From Gammaproteobacteria bacterium (GTDB lineage: Bacteria > Pseudomonadota > Gammaproteobacteria > SZUA-152): DNA of 64,000 nucleotides. The notes below the pieces were generated by a model. It saw nothing but the letters and a program-made list of their open reading frames with translations. It was not told the DNA's origin and did not search any database. The stretch covers positions 1 through 64,000 of the forward strand of contig JAOUJW010000023.1 of assembly GCA_029882975.1 (NCBI GenBank), given 5' to 3'. This document shows, one piece after another, positions 35,566 to 43,956 of the stretch; the first letter of the stretch is position 1; each line of letters starts with the position of its first letter. The translations under genes and the position numbers were made by a program.

Positions 35566-37443
35566 ATGGATTGGCCAAAGCAAAAACAAATACCCGCCCT
35601 TATAGCCGCCTTTGCCGGCACGGTACTACTGCTCTGGGGACTGAGTAGCCTGCACACGATATTCAGCCGTGAATATTCTGACGCCACCAGCGAAGTTCTA
35701 TCGCGCCATGAGACCCTGGAGCAGTACGCCGTTCAGGCTTTTAGGCAATCTCTGACACAACAGCTGGCATTTACCAAGATCAATTTGGAAAACGTCTTAC
35801 GTGACCCCCTGCTCCCCAGTGACAGCGTCCTGTACTTTAAGAACCAGTCCCAAGTACTACCGCGCCCGGCTGTATACACCCAGAGGGAAAACAACCAACA
35901 GGCAATTGCGCTTTACGAAGAGCTGATGGCGGCCGATCCCATTGATCTCGCGACCCAAAACCCGGAACCCTGGTTGCGATTGCGCGATGGTTTAAGCCGT
36001 TTCAAACTGGCTGTAGAGAGCCACGACTCTACCAATATTCGCTGGGAATTTCGCGAAATCAATTTTCGACGCAACGTCAAGCCGCTACCGGGAGACAAAG
36101 ACATTCCCTATATGATGGCTCTGCTGGACTATCTTTTGGCTTTCAGTACCCCGGAAAAGTCTTTGGTGAGTAATATGCTGCGCACAGGCTCTATTATCGA
36201 GCAAGCCTATGGTAATTACGGTCTGCAACGCGCTCTAATCGCAAAACGTAACGAATTCACTCAGGAAGAGTTTGATTTCCTAAAAAACCGCATCTTGACA
36301 GTATCGAAAAGATTTGAGATACCCTACGAAGACTTTCTGGCTCAAGCCAACAATAACAACCCTTTACTTGGCATCGATGTAAGCTTGTATGAACGCCCGG
36401 TTTTGATTTCTGCTGCTAATTCCAACCTACAATGGTATATAGAACCTTATGAGGGAACAGACCACCTGGGCACCATAGTCAACAGTAATGTGATTGTTCA
36501 ACGTATTGAAGCCAATATGAAATCCTCAGGATTATTGCAAGAACAGGACACGCTGCAATTACCGGAAAATGCGCACACTGCCCAGCTGGAACATCTATCA
36601 TTATCGGTTCATACCCCGATCTTACGAAGCAAACTGAAGGCCGCTAAGGAACGCTATTGGTTGAAAACTCTGTTATTGCTTACCATTGCGGTACTCATCA
36701 GCAGTATCGCTTTCCTGGTCCTGTTGATCTTATACCGAAAACATCGATACCTGGCGCTCAAAGCTGATTTTGTCGCCACGGTTTCCCACGAGTTAAAAAC
36801 CCCCTTGGCATCTGCTCGGGTGCTTGCAGAAACCATACAACGCAAAACAGAACACAGTGACCTTGTCAAAGACTATCCTAAGCGTATCATTCACGCCATC
36901 GACAATATGTCTTTACTGGTGGACAACATTCTGTCATTCAATCGACTAACCAAGGACTCCTGGAATTTAAGAACCTCTACCGTTTCCATTGACGCCGTGG
37001 TTTCCGGACTGACTCCGGAGTTTATTCAATATACCAACAAACCCTTAAGCATTGATATGAACGGCCCGACTCAGACTGAAACACAAGCGGACGAAGAACT
37101 GATTAAAATACTGTTCCGCAATTTGGTCAACAATGCCTGTAAATACAACGACCGCGACACAGTGGATATCGAGATTCGCTCTGAAACCACAGCCAAAGGC
37201 GAGAGCGTCGTATATTTCTCCGATAACGGAGTAGGTATCGCAGCGACTGATCAAAGTGAAATTTTTAACGAATTCTCCCGCATGGGGGATAAACACAGAG
37301 AAGTTTCCGGTACCGGCCTGGGACTGGCCATCTGCAAAAAAATACTGCAACTTCACCGGGGTGACATCAGCGTATTTAAATCCGGTACCGAAGGAACCAC
37401 ATTCAAACTGATATTCCCCGCACCCGAACAGGAAATCGCATGA
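35566..37443 (+). CDS. Membrane sensor histidine kinase, linked to soxYZ
   Basis: A 625-residue kinase. An N-terminal helix (about residues 12-31) and a second helix (about 370-392) enclose a large periplasmic domain of about 335 residues of unrecognised type. The cytoplasmic part has a HisKA domain with His408 in VATVSHELKTPLAS and a HATPase domain with N (FRNLVNNACKYND), G1 (FSDNGVGI) and G2 (GTGLGLAI) boxes. There is no HAMP or PAS region. It overlaps the response regulator gene by four bases. Upstream is an 11-bp-period TGAC array; downstream, soxYZ. A sulfur-compound signal is an inference from context only. Confidence 0.93.
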   Translation: MDWPKQKQIPALIAAFAGTVLLLWGLSSLHTIFSREYSDATSEVLSRHETLEQYAVQAFRQSLTQQLAFTKINLENVLRDPLLPSDSVLYFKNQSQVLPRPAVYTQRENNQQAIALYEELMAADPIDLATQNPEPWLRLRDGLSRFKLAVESHDSTNIRWEFREINFRRNVKPLPGDKDIPYMMALLDYLLAFSTPEKSLVSNMLRTGSIIEQAYGNYGLQRALIAKRNEFTQEEFDFLKNRILTVSKRFEIPYEDFLAQANNNNPLLGIDVSLYERPVLISAANSNLQWYIEPYEGTDHLGTIVNSNVIVQRIEANMKSSGLLQEQDTLQLPENAHTAQLEHLSLSVHTPILRSKLKAAKERYWLKTLLLLTIAVLISSIAFLVLLILYRKHRYLALKADFVATVSHELKTPLASARVLAETIQRKTEHSDLVKDYPKRIIHAIDNMSLLVDNILSFNRLTKDSWNLRTSTVSIDAVVSGLTPEFIQYTNKPLSIDMNGPTQTETQADEELIKILFRNLVNNACKYNDRDTVDIEIRSETTAKGESVVYFSDNGVGIAATDQSEIFNEFSRMGDKHREVSGTGLGLAICKKILQLHRGDISVFKSGTEGTTFKLIFPAPEQEIA

Positions 37444-38159
37444 CAACAAACAACAACAGCCCGGCAAAAATTCTAGTCGTGGAAGATGATGAAAATCTCA
37501 GATTGGCCGTAAGCGACAACCTTGAAGACCAAGGCTATGACGTTGTCTCAACCGGAACCGGGGCCAAAGCAACGGATTACGTACAACGCTATGAGTTCGA
37601 CCTCATTGTGCTGGACATTATGTTACCGGATAACGATGGTTTCACTTTGTGCAGACAATGGCGCGAATCCAAAGTACAATCCATGATCCTCATGCTTACC
37701 GCCAAAGACCGGGAAGATGACATGGTGCAGGGCTTCAGTGCCGGAGCCGATGACTATATTGTCAAACCCTATCAATTGCGTGTATTCCTATCCCGCGTCG
37801 CCGCACTTTTGCGTAGACGCACCTCTACTACCCCCACGCTGAATAGCGCCACGGCGACCAGACTACCGGGCTATCACATCAACTATGAAGCACGAACGGT
37901 TAGCAATGACAGCGACCATACTGTGGAGCTGACCAAAATTGAGTATGATTTATTGCTCTACTTTCTTGAAAATGTGAATTGCGCTCTGACTTACGACGAC
38001 ATTCTTCATTCAGTCTGGGGTGAAAACATCATTGTCGTACAGGGCGCCGTTCGCAACACTATATCCAGCCTGCGCAAAAAGCTCAACGCGTCAACCATGA
38101 GCAGTTGGCGCATTGTCACATTGCGGGGGGTGGGCTACCGTTTCGAAGTGGACGAATGA
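37440..38159 (+). CDS. OmpR-family response regulator
   Basis: A 239-residue regulator with an N-terminal receiver (acidic pair in VVEDDENL, phosphoacceptor Asp59 in LIVLDIMLPDNDG, Lys in YIVKPYQL) and a C-terminal winged-helix DNA-binding domain (LTKIEYDLLLYF through IVTLRGVGYRFEVDE). Overlap ATGA with the kinase gene shows they are a pair. Proteins of this family bind tandem repeats 10-11 bp apart, the spacing seen both upstream of the kinase and upstream of soxY. The end of this gene overlaps the first half-site of the soxY array. Confidence 0.95.
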   Translation: MTTNNNSPAKILVVEDDENLRLAVSDNLEDQGYDVVSTGTGAKATDYVQRYEFDLIVLDIMLPDNDGFTLCRQWRESKVQSMILMLTAKDREDDMVQGFSAGADDYIVKPYQLRVFLSRVAALLRRRTSTTPTLNSATATRLPGYHINYEARTVSNDSDHTVELTKIEYDLLLYFLENVNCALTYDDILHSVWGENIIVVQGAVRNTISSLRKKLNASTMSSWRIVTLRGVGYRFEVDE

Positions 38160-38195
38160 CAAAAACATGACGGTAGTTTGATTTTAGCGTGACTC
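38157..38195 (+). promoter_or_regulatory. Array of TGAC-type half-sites, 11-bp period, upstream of soxY
   Basis: Half-sites begin at 38157 (TGACAA), 38168 (TGACGG), 38179 (TGATTT) and 38190 (TGACTC), exactly 11 bp apart, and a weaker TGCGTC follows at 38201 in the same phase. A -10-like TATGAT is at 38215-38220 and soxY starts at 38262. The sequence and spacing match the array at 35462-35500, so the same OmpR-type regulator probably binds both. Confidence 0.6.
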
Positions 38196-38261
38196 ATCGC
38201 TGCGTCGTTCATCCTATGATTTCATCACAGTAAACAAAAACCAACTCTGTGAGGAAAAACC

Positions 38262-38726
38262 ATGAATACGATTACCCGACGCAAATTCATAGCCAGTACC
38301 GCCGGTTGCAGCCTCGCCGGTCTATTTCTGCCAGGAAACTACGCATGGGCTCAGTGGCCTACTCAAGCCTTCGGTGGCAAAGACATAACCTCTGTTATAG
38401 AAAAACTCTACGGCAGCTCCAAAATGGAGGACAGCGCAGCCATCACCATTAAAGCACCCGATATTGCCGAAAATGGTGCAGTAGTGCCCGTCAGCATCAA
38501 AACCAAATTGACCGGTGTGGAATCTGTCAGCATACTGGTGGACGAGAACCCCAATCCTTTAGCCGCACAATTTCTTATTTCACCCGGGAACAGCGGTGAT
38601 GTCGCCACACGAATCAAGCTTGCAAAAAAATCCAAAGTTACTGCTGTTGTGAAAGCAAATGGCAAACTCTACACCAACAGTCGATTTATAAAAGTGACTC
38701 TTGGCGGTTGCGGCGGACCCGGTTAA
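38262..38726 (+). CDS. soxY: Thiosulfate carrier protein SoxY
   Basis: A 154-residue periplasmic protein. The N-terminus has a twin-arginine signal (TRRKFI, followed by a hydrophobic core and cleavage near AWA at residue 30). The C-terminus ends LGGCGGPG, with Cys150 as the swinging-arm cysteine that carries sulfur intermediates in the Sox pathway. The usual ending is GGCGG; two extra residues (Pro-Gly) follow here. It pairs with SoxZ, encoded 89 bp downstream. soxAX, soxB and soxCD are not in the window, which fits organisms with a truncated, reverse-Dsr-coupled Sox system. GAGGAAAAACC precedes the start. Confidence 0.93.
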   Translation: MNTITRRKFIASTAGCSLAGLFLPGNYAWAQWPTQAFGGKDITSVIEKLYGSSKMEDSAAITIKAPDIAENGAVVPVSIKTKLTGVESVSILVDENPNPLAAQFLISPGNSGDVATRIKLAKKSKVTAVVKANGKLYTNSRFIKVTLGGCGGPG

Positions 38727-38815
38727 ACCTCATGTGCCGACGTAAATCCACGGCAGTCACAGTTCGCACCAACTTTATTCAATCCAAGCAACCTGCAATC
38801 AATGGAGTCTTTGTC

Positions 38816-39118
38816 ATGAGCATTCGAATTCGCACAAAAAATCAAGGTAGTAAAACAGCGGTAAAAGTCCTGATCCGACATCCAATGGAAACCGGATTAC
38901 GTAAAGACAAATCAGGCGCGACAATACCGGTCCATTTCATTCGGGAAGTGGATTGCACGCACAACAGCATAACGGTATTTAAAGCCATCTGGGGGGTAGC
39001 GGTGTCAAAAAACCCGTTTGTTTCCTTTGTCGTGAATCAAGTGAGCCGTGGTGACAACATCACAGTCAGTTGGGTCGACAATCTGGGACAATCTGACAGC
39101 AAATCAGTAACAGTATAA
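38816..39118 (+). CDS. soxZ: Thiosulfate oxidation carrier complex protein SoxZ
   Basis: A 100-residue partner of SoxY, forming the SoxYZ heterodimer in the periplasm. It begins MSIRIRTKNQGSKTAVKVLIRHPMETG, the typical SoxZ start, and has the immunoglobulin-like beta-sandwich pattern ending in VSWVDNLGQSDSKSVTV. The frame runs upstream to 38708, but the ATG at 38816 has GGAG 7 bp before it and fits the family. SoxZ has no signal and is exported with SoxY. A Rho-independent terminator follows at 39153. Confidence 0.94.
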   Translation: MSIRIRTKNQGSKTAVKVLIRHPMETGLRKDKSGATIPVHFIREVDCTHNSITVFKAIWGVAVSKNPFVSFVVNQVSRGDNITVSWVDNLGQSDSKSVTV

Positions 39119-39152
39119 TTGAGCTGCTTTTCAAACGACTCTTCCTCGTTTG

Positions 39153-39182
39153 CCGGCAAGTCGCTCTTGCCGGTCTCTTTTT
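39153..39182 (+). terminator. Rho-independent terminator after soxYZ
   Basis: CCGGCAAG (39153-39160) pairs with CTTGCCGG (39166-39173) around a 5-nt loop, followed by TCTCTTTTT. It ends the soxYZ transcript 35 bp after the soxZ stop. Confidence 0.9.
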
Positions 39183-39210
39183 ATCCCGAACAACAGCCTT
39201 AATCAGAGCT

Positions 39211-39636
39211 TCAATTTAATGTATCTGCGAGCAACTCTTTTGCCCGTTTACATGCGGGATGATCCGGATATTTATCCACCAGCTCCTGCCAACAAGCCTT
39301 ACCTTTCACAGGCTCCATTTTGGCCCGAGACAACAGTAATCCCAGATTGATATAGGCGTTGCCGTAGCCGGGATTGGATTTCACCACAGACCTGAAACAA
39401 CGCTCAGCCAGAGAAACATCACCGTTCTGCCAGTACATGGTACCCAAATCAGTCATTGCACCCGGCATGTCAGGATTGATACGCAATGCCACATTGTAAT
39501 ACACAATGGATTGGGCCGCATCGCGATTATCGAAAAACAGATTCCCCAAGTTTAAAGCGGCTTCCAAATCATCCGGATTGTTATTCAGTCGAAGCTTAAA
39601 GGCATCAATCGCCTGTTGTGTGTCTTTCTCATCCAT
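39211..39636 (-). CDS. Small TPR-repeat protein
   Basis: A 141-residue soluble protein made of about three TPR units (for example ALNLGNLFFDNRDAAQSIVYYNVAL and TDLGTMYWQNGDVSLAERCF, positions 8/20/27 small). It has no signal peptide. It ends convergently with soxZ after the terminator. Such small TPR proteins act as adaptors; the partner is unknown. Confidence 0.8.
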   Translation of the reverse strand: MDEKDTQQAIDAFKLRLNNNPDDLEAALNLGNLFFDNRDAAQSIVYYNVALRINPDMPGAMTDLGTMYWQNGDVSLAERCFRSVVKSNPGYGNAYINLGLLLSRAKMEPVKGKACWQELVDKYPDHPACKRAKELLADTLN

Positions 39637-39823
39637 TGACCTTCCCCTCTTTAAGGCAGAACACTATAAAACAGGGACTGTGATTTTTCCAGGAAAACGT
39701 GCAGGACTGAAAACTGCTTGTATCGGGCATTTACATTATGATAGTGCATAGTGCCCACAAAATCGGCAGCTGTTTTTGACAGAGGTAAAAGTTTCCAGAA
39801 AATGCTCTCCATGAGCTTTAGCT

Positions 39824-39868
39824 GAAACTACAAGCGCTAAAACTACAAGCGCTAAAACTACAAGCGCT
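39824..39868. repeat. Three tandem 15-bp repeats at the zapE stop codon
   Basis: Units at 39824-39838, 39839-39853 and 39854-39868 are nearly identical (AAAACTACAAGCGCT; first base G in unit 1). The third unit contains the zapE stop codon (CTA at 39858-39860 on the plus strand), so the repeat seems to have multiplied the gene's last codons into the 3' flank. Confidence 0.85.
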
Positions 39869-40931
39869 CCTGAACAGCGATCTCTTGCAGGCGACTGGCG
39901 GTTCTTTGAAACTCATGCTGCAGCAGGCGGCCCTGGTATAAATGGGTCGGCATGACCTGAGCACCGATGATGACATGGCATTGCGCGTCATACAACACAT
40001 CAATTAGGTGAACAAAGCGCCTGGCCAGATCTTCCATGCTTTGGGTCAATGTGGGTATGTGGGTGACAGCAATGCAGTCAAACTGATTAGCCAGCTGCAA
40101 ATAGTCTGATGTGGCTCTCCCATCGCCGCAAATAGAATGGAAATCAAACCACACACAGCGTCGGCTCAAATACAGCGTCGCGATGTTACGACCGTTCAGA
40201 TGCACCGTGTCCTCTAAAGTTTGCTCAGGATAACGCCTGTACAAGTATTCCCGCAGGTCATGATAGCTCACTTCTCCGGTAATGAAATAGGAGGGGCGAT
40301 TGAGCAGGGAGCTACAGCGGTGATCCCGATCACCTTGCAAATTAATCACATGCGTGTGTTGCTTGATTAATTCGATGGCAGGAACAAACTGCTCCCTTTG
40401 CAGGCCGTTTTTGTAAAGTTCATCCGGTGCCAGATTGGATGTAACCACCAAAACCACGTTACGCCGAAACAGTTCCCGGAGCAAGCCTCGCATTAACATC
40501 GCGTCCGTGATATCGGTTACATGAAATTCGTCCAAACACAAAACCCGGCAACGATGGGCAATATCAGCGGCAATCGTCGTCAAGGGTTCCCTACCACGAC
40601 CTAATTGTGCCAGGGACTGATGCACTTCTTGCATAAAGACACTGAAATGTTTTCGGCGTTTTTCTGATATTCCCAAGGAATGGTAGAACAAGTCCATAAG
40701 CCAGGTCTTCCCACGGCCGGTACCGCCCCAAATATAGCAACCTCGCAACGGTTGTTTGGGAGAGGAGAGGAACTGTGATAGCACGCCCCCCCAAATTGAC
40801 CCGGTATAACCTGGGTCCGCGCCTAATTTTTCAGACAATCGCTCCAAGGCAGCAACAATTAAGCTTTGCCCCTCATCCAGGGTATAGCCGTTTTGTTCGA
40901 TCTGAGCATGGTATAAGTCTGACAAACCCAT
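39858..40931 (-). CDS. zapE: Cell-division AAA+ ATPase ZapE (AFG1 family)
   Basis: A 357-residue P-loop ATPase of the AFG1/LACE1 family, which in E. coli binds the Z-ring and promotes constriction, mainly under stress. The Walker A motif is GGTGRGKT (residues 69-76) and the Walker B region is CLCLDEFHVTDITDAM-like (VLCLDEFHVTD). YLSRRCVWFDFHSICG near the C-terminal third is another conserved block. It is a single gene facing away from the lipoprotein gene at 41087; the stop codon lies in a 15-bp tandem repeat. Confidence 0.94.
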   Translation of the reverse strand: MGLSDLYHAQIEQNGYTLDEGQSLIVAALERLSEKLGADPGYTGSIWGGVLSQFLSSPKQPLRGCYIWGGTGRGKTWLMDLFYHSLGISEKRRKHFSVFMQEVHQSLAQLGRGREPLTTIAADIAHRCRVLCLDEFHVTDITDAMLMRGLLRELFRRNVVLVVTSNLAPDELYKNGLQREQFVPAIELIKQHTHVINLQGDRDHRCSSLLNRPSYFITGEVSYHDLREYLYRRYPEQTLEDTVHLNGRNIATLYLSRRCVWFDFHSICGDGRATSDYLQLANQFDCIAVTHIPTLTQSMEDLARRFVHLIDVLYDAQCHVIIGAQVMPTHLYQGRLLQHEFQRTASRLQEIAVQERL

Positions 40932-41086
40932 GGGAATTCACTGCACCTCCAGCTGCAATAGCGGGTACCGGCGTATAAAACTTTACCCAAGCGGTCATAT
41001 TTTGCATATTTGTTGTGTTGAGAATTTGCCAGCCGGAGCAGCTTAGGGATAAACTCTGCGCTTCCAGTAACAAACGGGGAAACCAC

Positions 41087-41509
41087 GTGGTCTACAGAAA
41101 GCAACTCAGGCACCATTCGGCTGTAATTGTGGCACTATTGTTGGCCCTGGCCATGATTCTTGGCGCTTGCACGGATAACAGCGCCCCCCCCGCGCCCGTA
41201 AACAGCGAACCCACCTTGCAAAAACTGGCAACCGCCTATAACGAAGTCAAGGCGGAACTTCCGGTATCACCTGGAGGTTTAAACCCCAAAGGAAAACGCA
41301 AATTCGTAGAAAAAGTATTTGCTCAAGCCGGTTTTGATTACGCAAAAACGCTTTCCGCTTTGGGACAAACCGCCCCGGAGCACCGAACGCAACACTTCAA
41401 AGACTTGAAGCAACTGGCCCTGATGCCAAGTAATGGTTTGGCAAAAGACCAATGGAGTGAAGTCTTCAGCCAAGAGGAAATTACGGCGATCCAAAATATG
41501 GAAAACTAA
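41087..41509 (+). CDS. Small lipoprotein of unknown function
   Basis: About 140 residues. I choose the GTG at 41087, preceded by GGGGA, because it puts a signal of usual length before the lipobox LGAC; the open frame begins further up at 41015. After the lipid-modified Cys comes a Pro/Ala-rich linker, then about 100 helical residues with no motif that I know (FVEKVFAQAGFDYAKTL). It is divergent from zapE and followed by a perfect 12-bp hairpin. Confidence 0.7.
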   Translation: MVYRKQLRHHSAVIVALLLALAMILGACTDNSAPPAPVNSEPTLQKLATAYNEVKAELPVSPGGLNPKGKRKFVEKVFAQAGFDYAKTLSALGQTAPEHRTQHFKDLKQLALMPSNGLAKDQWSEVFSQEEITAIQNMEN

Positions 41510-41560
41510 TTCGGAATAGAATAAATAGAAAAAATCGAAAAGAAGGACCGGGACAAGGAA

Positions 41561-41588
41561 ACAGCCTGCTTCTACTGAAGCAGGCTGT
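41561..41588 (+). terminator. Perfect 12-bp hairpin after the lipoprotein gene
   Basis: ACAGCCTGCTTC (41561-41572) and GAAGCAGGCTGT (41577-41588) are fully complementary with a 4-nt loop (TACT). No U-run follows, so it may work as a Rho-assisted terminator or as a 3' stabiliser. Confidence 0.6.
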
Positions 41589-41950
41589 CCAGTATACCCA
41601 GTGATATACTTACGCTACATTAGATATTTATAAAATTTGCAAGTCTTGTATAAGCCTAGTCAGCTTATCTGGAATATGTAAATAATGTATTTGCGTAGTG
41701 ATAATTTTTGCGCTACAACCTCCTTACATCTAGTCGTACCCGCACGAATGCGGCTACTATTTACCCGTATCGTCTAATAGGTGAAAAACTTGATACAGAT
41801 AAACCCAAGAAACGTAACATAGATGTAAACAGATGCAAAAAGCACCTAGTTCCCGGTTTAAAGTTGCGGTTTTTACACTCCCAAGACCACATTTTAAATA
41901 GTGATTCTAATAAGTAGCTCAACGGAAACAGTTTCACTACAAACCAAACC
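41589..41950. other. AT-rich intergenic region before the formyltransferase gene
   Basis: About 360 bp without a credible gene. It is clearly more AT-rich than its flanks. A short hairpin CCGCA-cgaa-TGCGG lies at 41740-41753. A 69-codon frame from a TTG at 41708 has no Shine-Dalgarno and a basic, low-conservation-looking product; I do not call it. Confidence 0.4.
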
Positions 41951-42880
41951 ATGCCAAATACATTGTGTCTTTTTTTATCTGAAACCGTTATGTCCATGGC
42001 CGTTTTGCAATCTCTGTTGGCTAAGGGTATTCGTATAGATCAAGTAATATTAGCCAAACCCTCAGCTCAGCACTTTATGGATATCCCTGTACTGAACGCC
42101 GGTGAATACCATCGAGTTGAACTGGAATGCCGCCGACTGAATATACGGATCTCGACTATTCCCGACCCTGCAACTTTCAAGCTTGAAATATCCAAACTCG
42201 AACAGGGCAATTGCAACACTTTCTGGCGGCAGGCACCGGATTTTCTGGTAACCGCTTGCTTTCCTTATCTATTACCGCAGCGACTGATAAACATGGCACA
42301 AGTTGCCGCCCTCAATCTACACCCCTCACTTTTGCCCGGGTACCGAGGACCTCATCCGGTGTTTTGGCAACTGCGTCACGGCGCTAATACAGTTGGTATA
42401 AGCCTGCACTTCCTGGAACCGGAAGTGGACGCCGGCGCTCTACTGGCACAAAGTACCGTCGACCTGTCTTTCGATTGCTCTCATGACAATATTAGCGAGA
42501 AAATTGGTAAGCAAGGCGTCGAACTGCTGTCTGCCGTGTTGACTCGACCGCAGGATTTCACCCCAATTGCCCAAACTCATGGGATCTCGTATTACCCTGC
42601 ACCCACGGCCGTGGATTTTGAATTGGATTTATCCTGGACCGCACAACACGCTTTCAACTTCATGAGCGGCACCACTCACTGGTCCCACCCCTACTCACTC
42701 AAGCTAAAAGACTCAGGTCGGACAAGCAACTTGCAGACATCTATACAACTTTCTCGAGCTCTGGACTGCAAGCCTCAGGAGCATTTGCAACAAACCATTG
42801 AGCGAGAGGGAAATATTCTGAAAATACAATTTAGCCAAGGAGTTTTAGTCGCACGCGAACATAAATCTGACAACAATTGA
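41951..42880 (+). CDS. Formyltransferase-family protein (Fmt-like, not Fmt)
   Basis: A 309-residue protein of the formyltransferase fold that uses 10-formyl-THF. The catalytic Asn and His are seen in AALNLHPSLLPGYRGPHPVFW and the catalytic Asp in FLEPEVDAGALLAQ. The C-terminal 100 residues resemble the Fmt C-terminal domain in position (SWTAQHAFNFMSG). True fmt is at the end of this window, so this copy likely formylates a different amine, such as an amino sugar or a peptide. The substrate cannot be read here. It is preceded by an AT-rich region and appears monocistronic. Confidence 0.82.
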   Translation: MPNTLCLFLSETVMSMAVLQSLLAKGIRIDQVILAKPSAQHFMDIPVLNAGEYHRVELECRRLNIRISTIPDPATFKLEISKLEQGNCNTFWRQAPDFLVTACFPYLLPQRLINMAQVAALNLHPSLLPGYRGPHPVFWQLRHGANTVGISLHFLEPEVDAGALLAQSTVDLSFDCSHDNISEKIGKQGVELLSAVLTRPQDFTPIAQTHGISYYPAPTAVDFELDLSWTAQHAFNFMSGTTHWSHPYSLKLKDSGRTSNLQTSIQLSRALDCKPQEHLQQTIEREGNILKIQFSQGVLVAREHKSDNN

Positions 42881-42925
42881 TTCTGGACAGAATCCGAACG
42901 GAAAGTAATTACAAATAGTAACTGG

Positions 42926-43732
42926 CTAATGCAACACCGGTGCGACACAATGCTGAAAGTATTGACACAACAAACTTTTCACCTCGGCAGGATAGTTCAA
43001 CTCATCCATTTGCGTTAAGTTCTGCTCAAAAAACCGAGGTGCGTCTTCCGGAACATTGGCAATCAACTCATTAAAGACGGGTTCCATTATCGCCAGGTCG
43101 TGGGTTCGCGCCGCAATTATACCGCGGTTAATATTGAGAACACGCCAGGCATGAGCATAACTGTTATCGCCTCCGCGAATTTCGTGAGCCACCGCATTGA
43201 TCAGCTCACCCATGACATCGCTCAATTCAGACAAAATCAAGGGCTCATAGCAAGCGTTTGCCATGGATGCCAAGGTGTCCACCACAGTATCTAAATTGGT
43301 TAAGTATCCACCGCGTCGCGCAATCCACAGCGCCACAACTACCATGATCGTATGCAAATGCAACTTTTCTTCACTTAATTGCAGTTGCTCGGCCCATTCG
43401 CCCAGATTTTGCATTAGCTCCAGACCGTAGTTACCGATTTCCGACAACTCTGTCTTGTCCAGCGTACTTTGTTCCAAACCTTCATCAAAATTGATACGAA
43501 ATCTTTCCGGGGAATGATTAATAAGAATCTTGCTGGTGTAGTCCACTTCGATCATTTGCATGATATCCACAAACTGCTCCAACGCCTCGGCGATCTGGTT
43601 AGGCCGAAGCTCTGCATCATGCATATTAAAACTGCCGGTGGAGGTTTCATATGCGGCTAATACGTTACCGCAGGCCCGGTTCAGCGCCTCCGTGATCTCG
43701 TTCACATTCGTCGAGTTCAAATATAGTGTCAT
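42926..43732 (-). CDS. Conserved-looking cytoplasmic protein of unknown function
   Basis: A 268-residue, acidic, largely alpha-helical protein with no signal peptide and no motif that I recognise. Helical segments rich in Glu and Leu (ITEALNRACGNVLAAYET, IAEALEQFVDIMQMIEV) might form a bundle. The open frame starts at a GTG at 43744, but the ATG at 43732 has GGGG at good distance and is preferred. Four imperfect 14-bp repeats lie directly upstream (43754-43809) and may control it. Confidence 0.7.
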   Translation of the reverse strand: MTLYLNSTNVNEITEALNRACGNVLAAYETSTGSFNMHDAELRPNQIAEALEQFVDIMQMIEVDYTSKILINHSPERFRINFDEGLEQSTLDKTELSEIGNYGLELMQNLGEWAEQLQLSEEKLHLHTIMVVVALWIARRGGYLTNLDTVVDTLASMANACYEPLILSELSDVMGELINAVAHEIRGGDNSYAHAWRVLNINRGIIAARTHDLAIMEPVFNELIANVPEDAPRFFEQNLTQMDELNYPAEVKSLLCQYFQHCVAPVLH

Positions 43733-43753
43733 ATGTGACCCCACTTGAATTTA

Positions 43754-43809
43754 CCGTATTTAACCAACTGTATTTAACCTACTGTATTTGACTCACCCGA
43801 TTTAACAGC
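43754..43809. repeat. Four imperfect 14-bp tandem repeats upstream of a minus-strand gene
   Basis: Units start at 43754, 43768, 43782 and 43796: CCGTATTTAACCAA, CTGTATTTAACCTA, CTGTATTTGACTCA and CCCGATTTAACAGC. The shared core is TATTTAAC. They lie 22 bp before the start of the 42926-43732 gene, in its promoter or leader. They could be operator copies or a decayed minisatellite. Confidence 0.7.
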
Positions 43810-43956
43810 GGTAAGGCACATAGCAGCTAACGTTAATAAAGCAAGTATTGTTCCACTCCAGGTTAAAATTTACCCAGAGTCAAACATAGGTCCAAATCAC
43901 GGGGAACAAACCAGGTATCCAAAATCCGCCGAACGGAACCGGTATAAATACGACGA

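Noticed and set aside
41708-41917. A 69-codon frame in the AT-rich gap
   Set aside because: It starts with TTG, lacks a Shine-Dalgarno and shows no domain or signal features.
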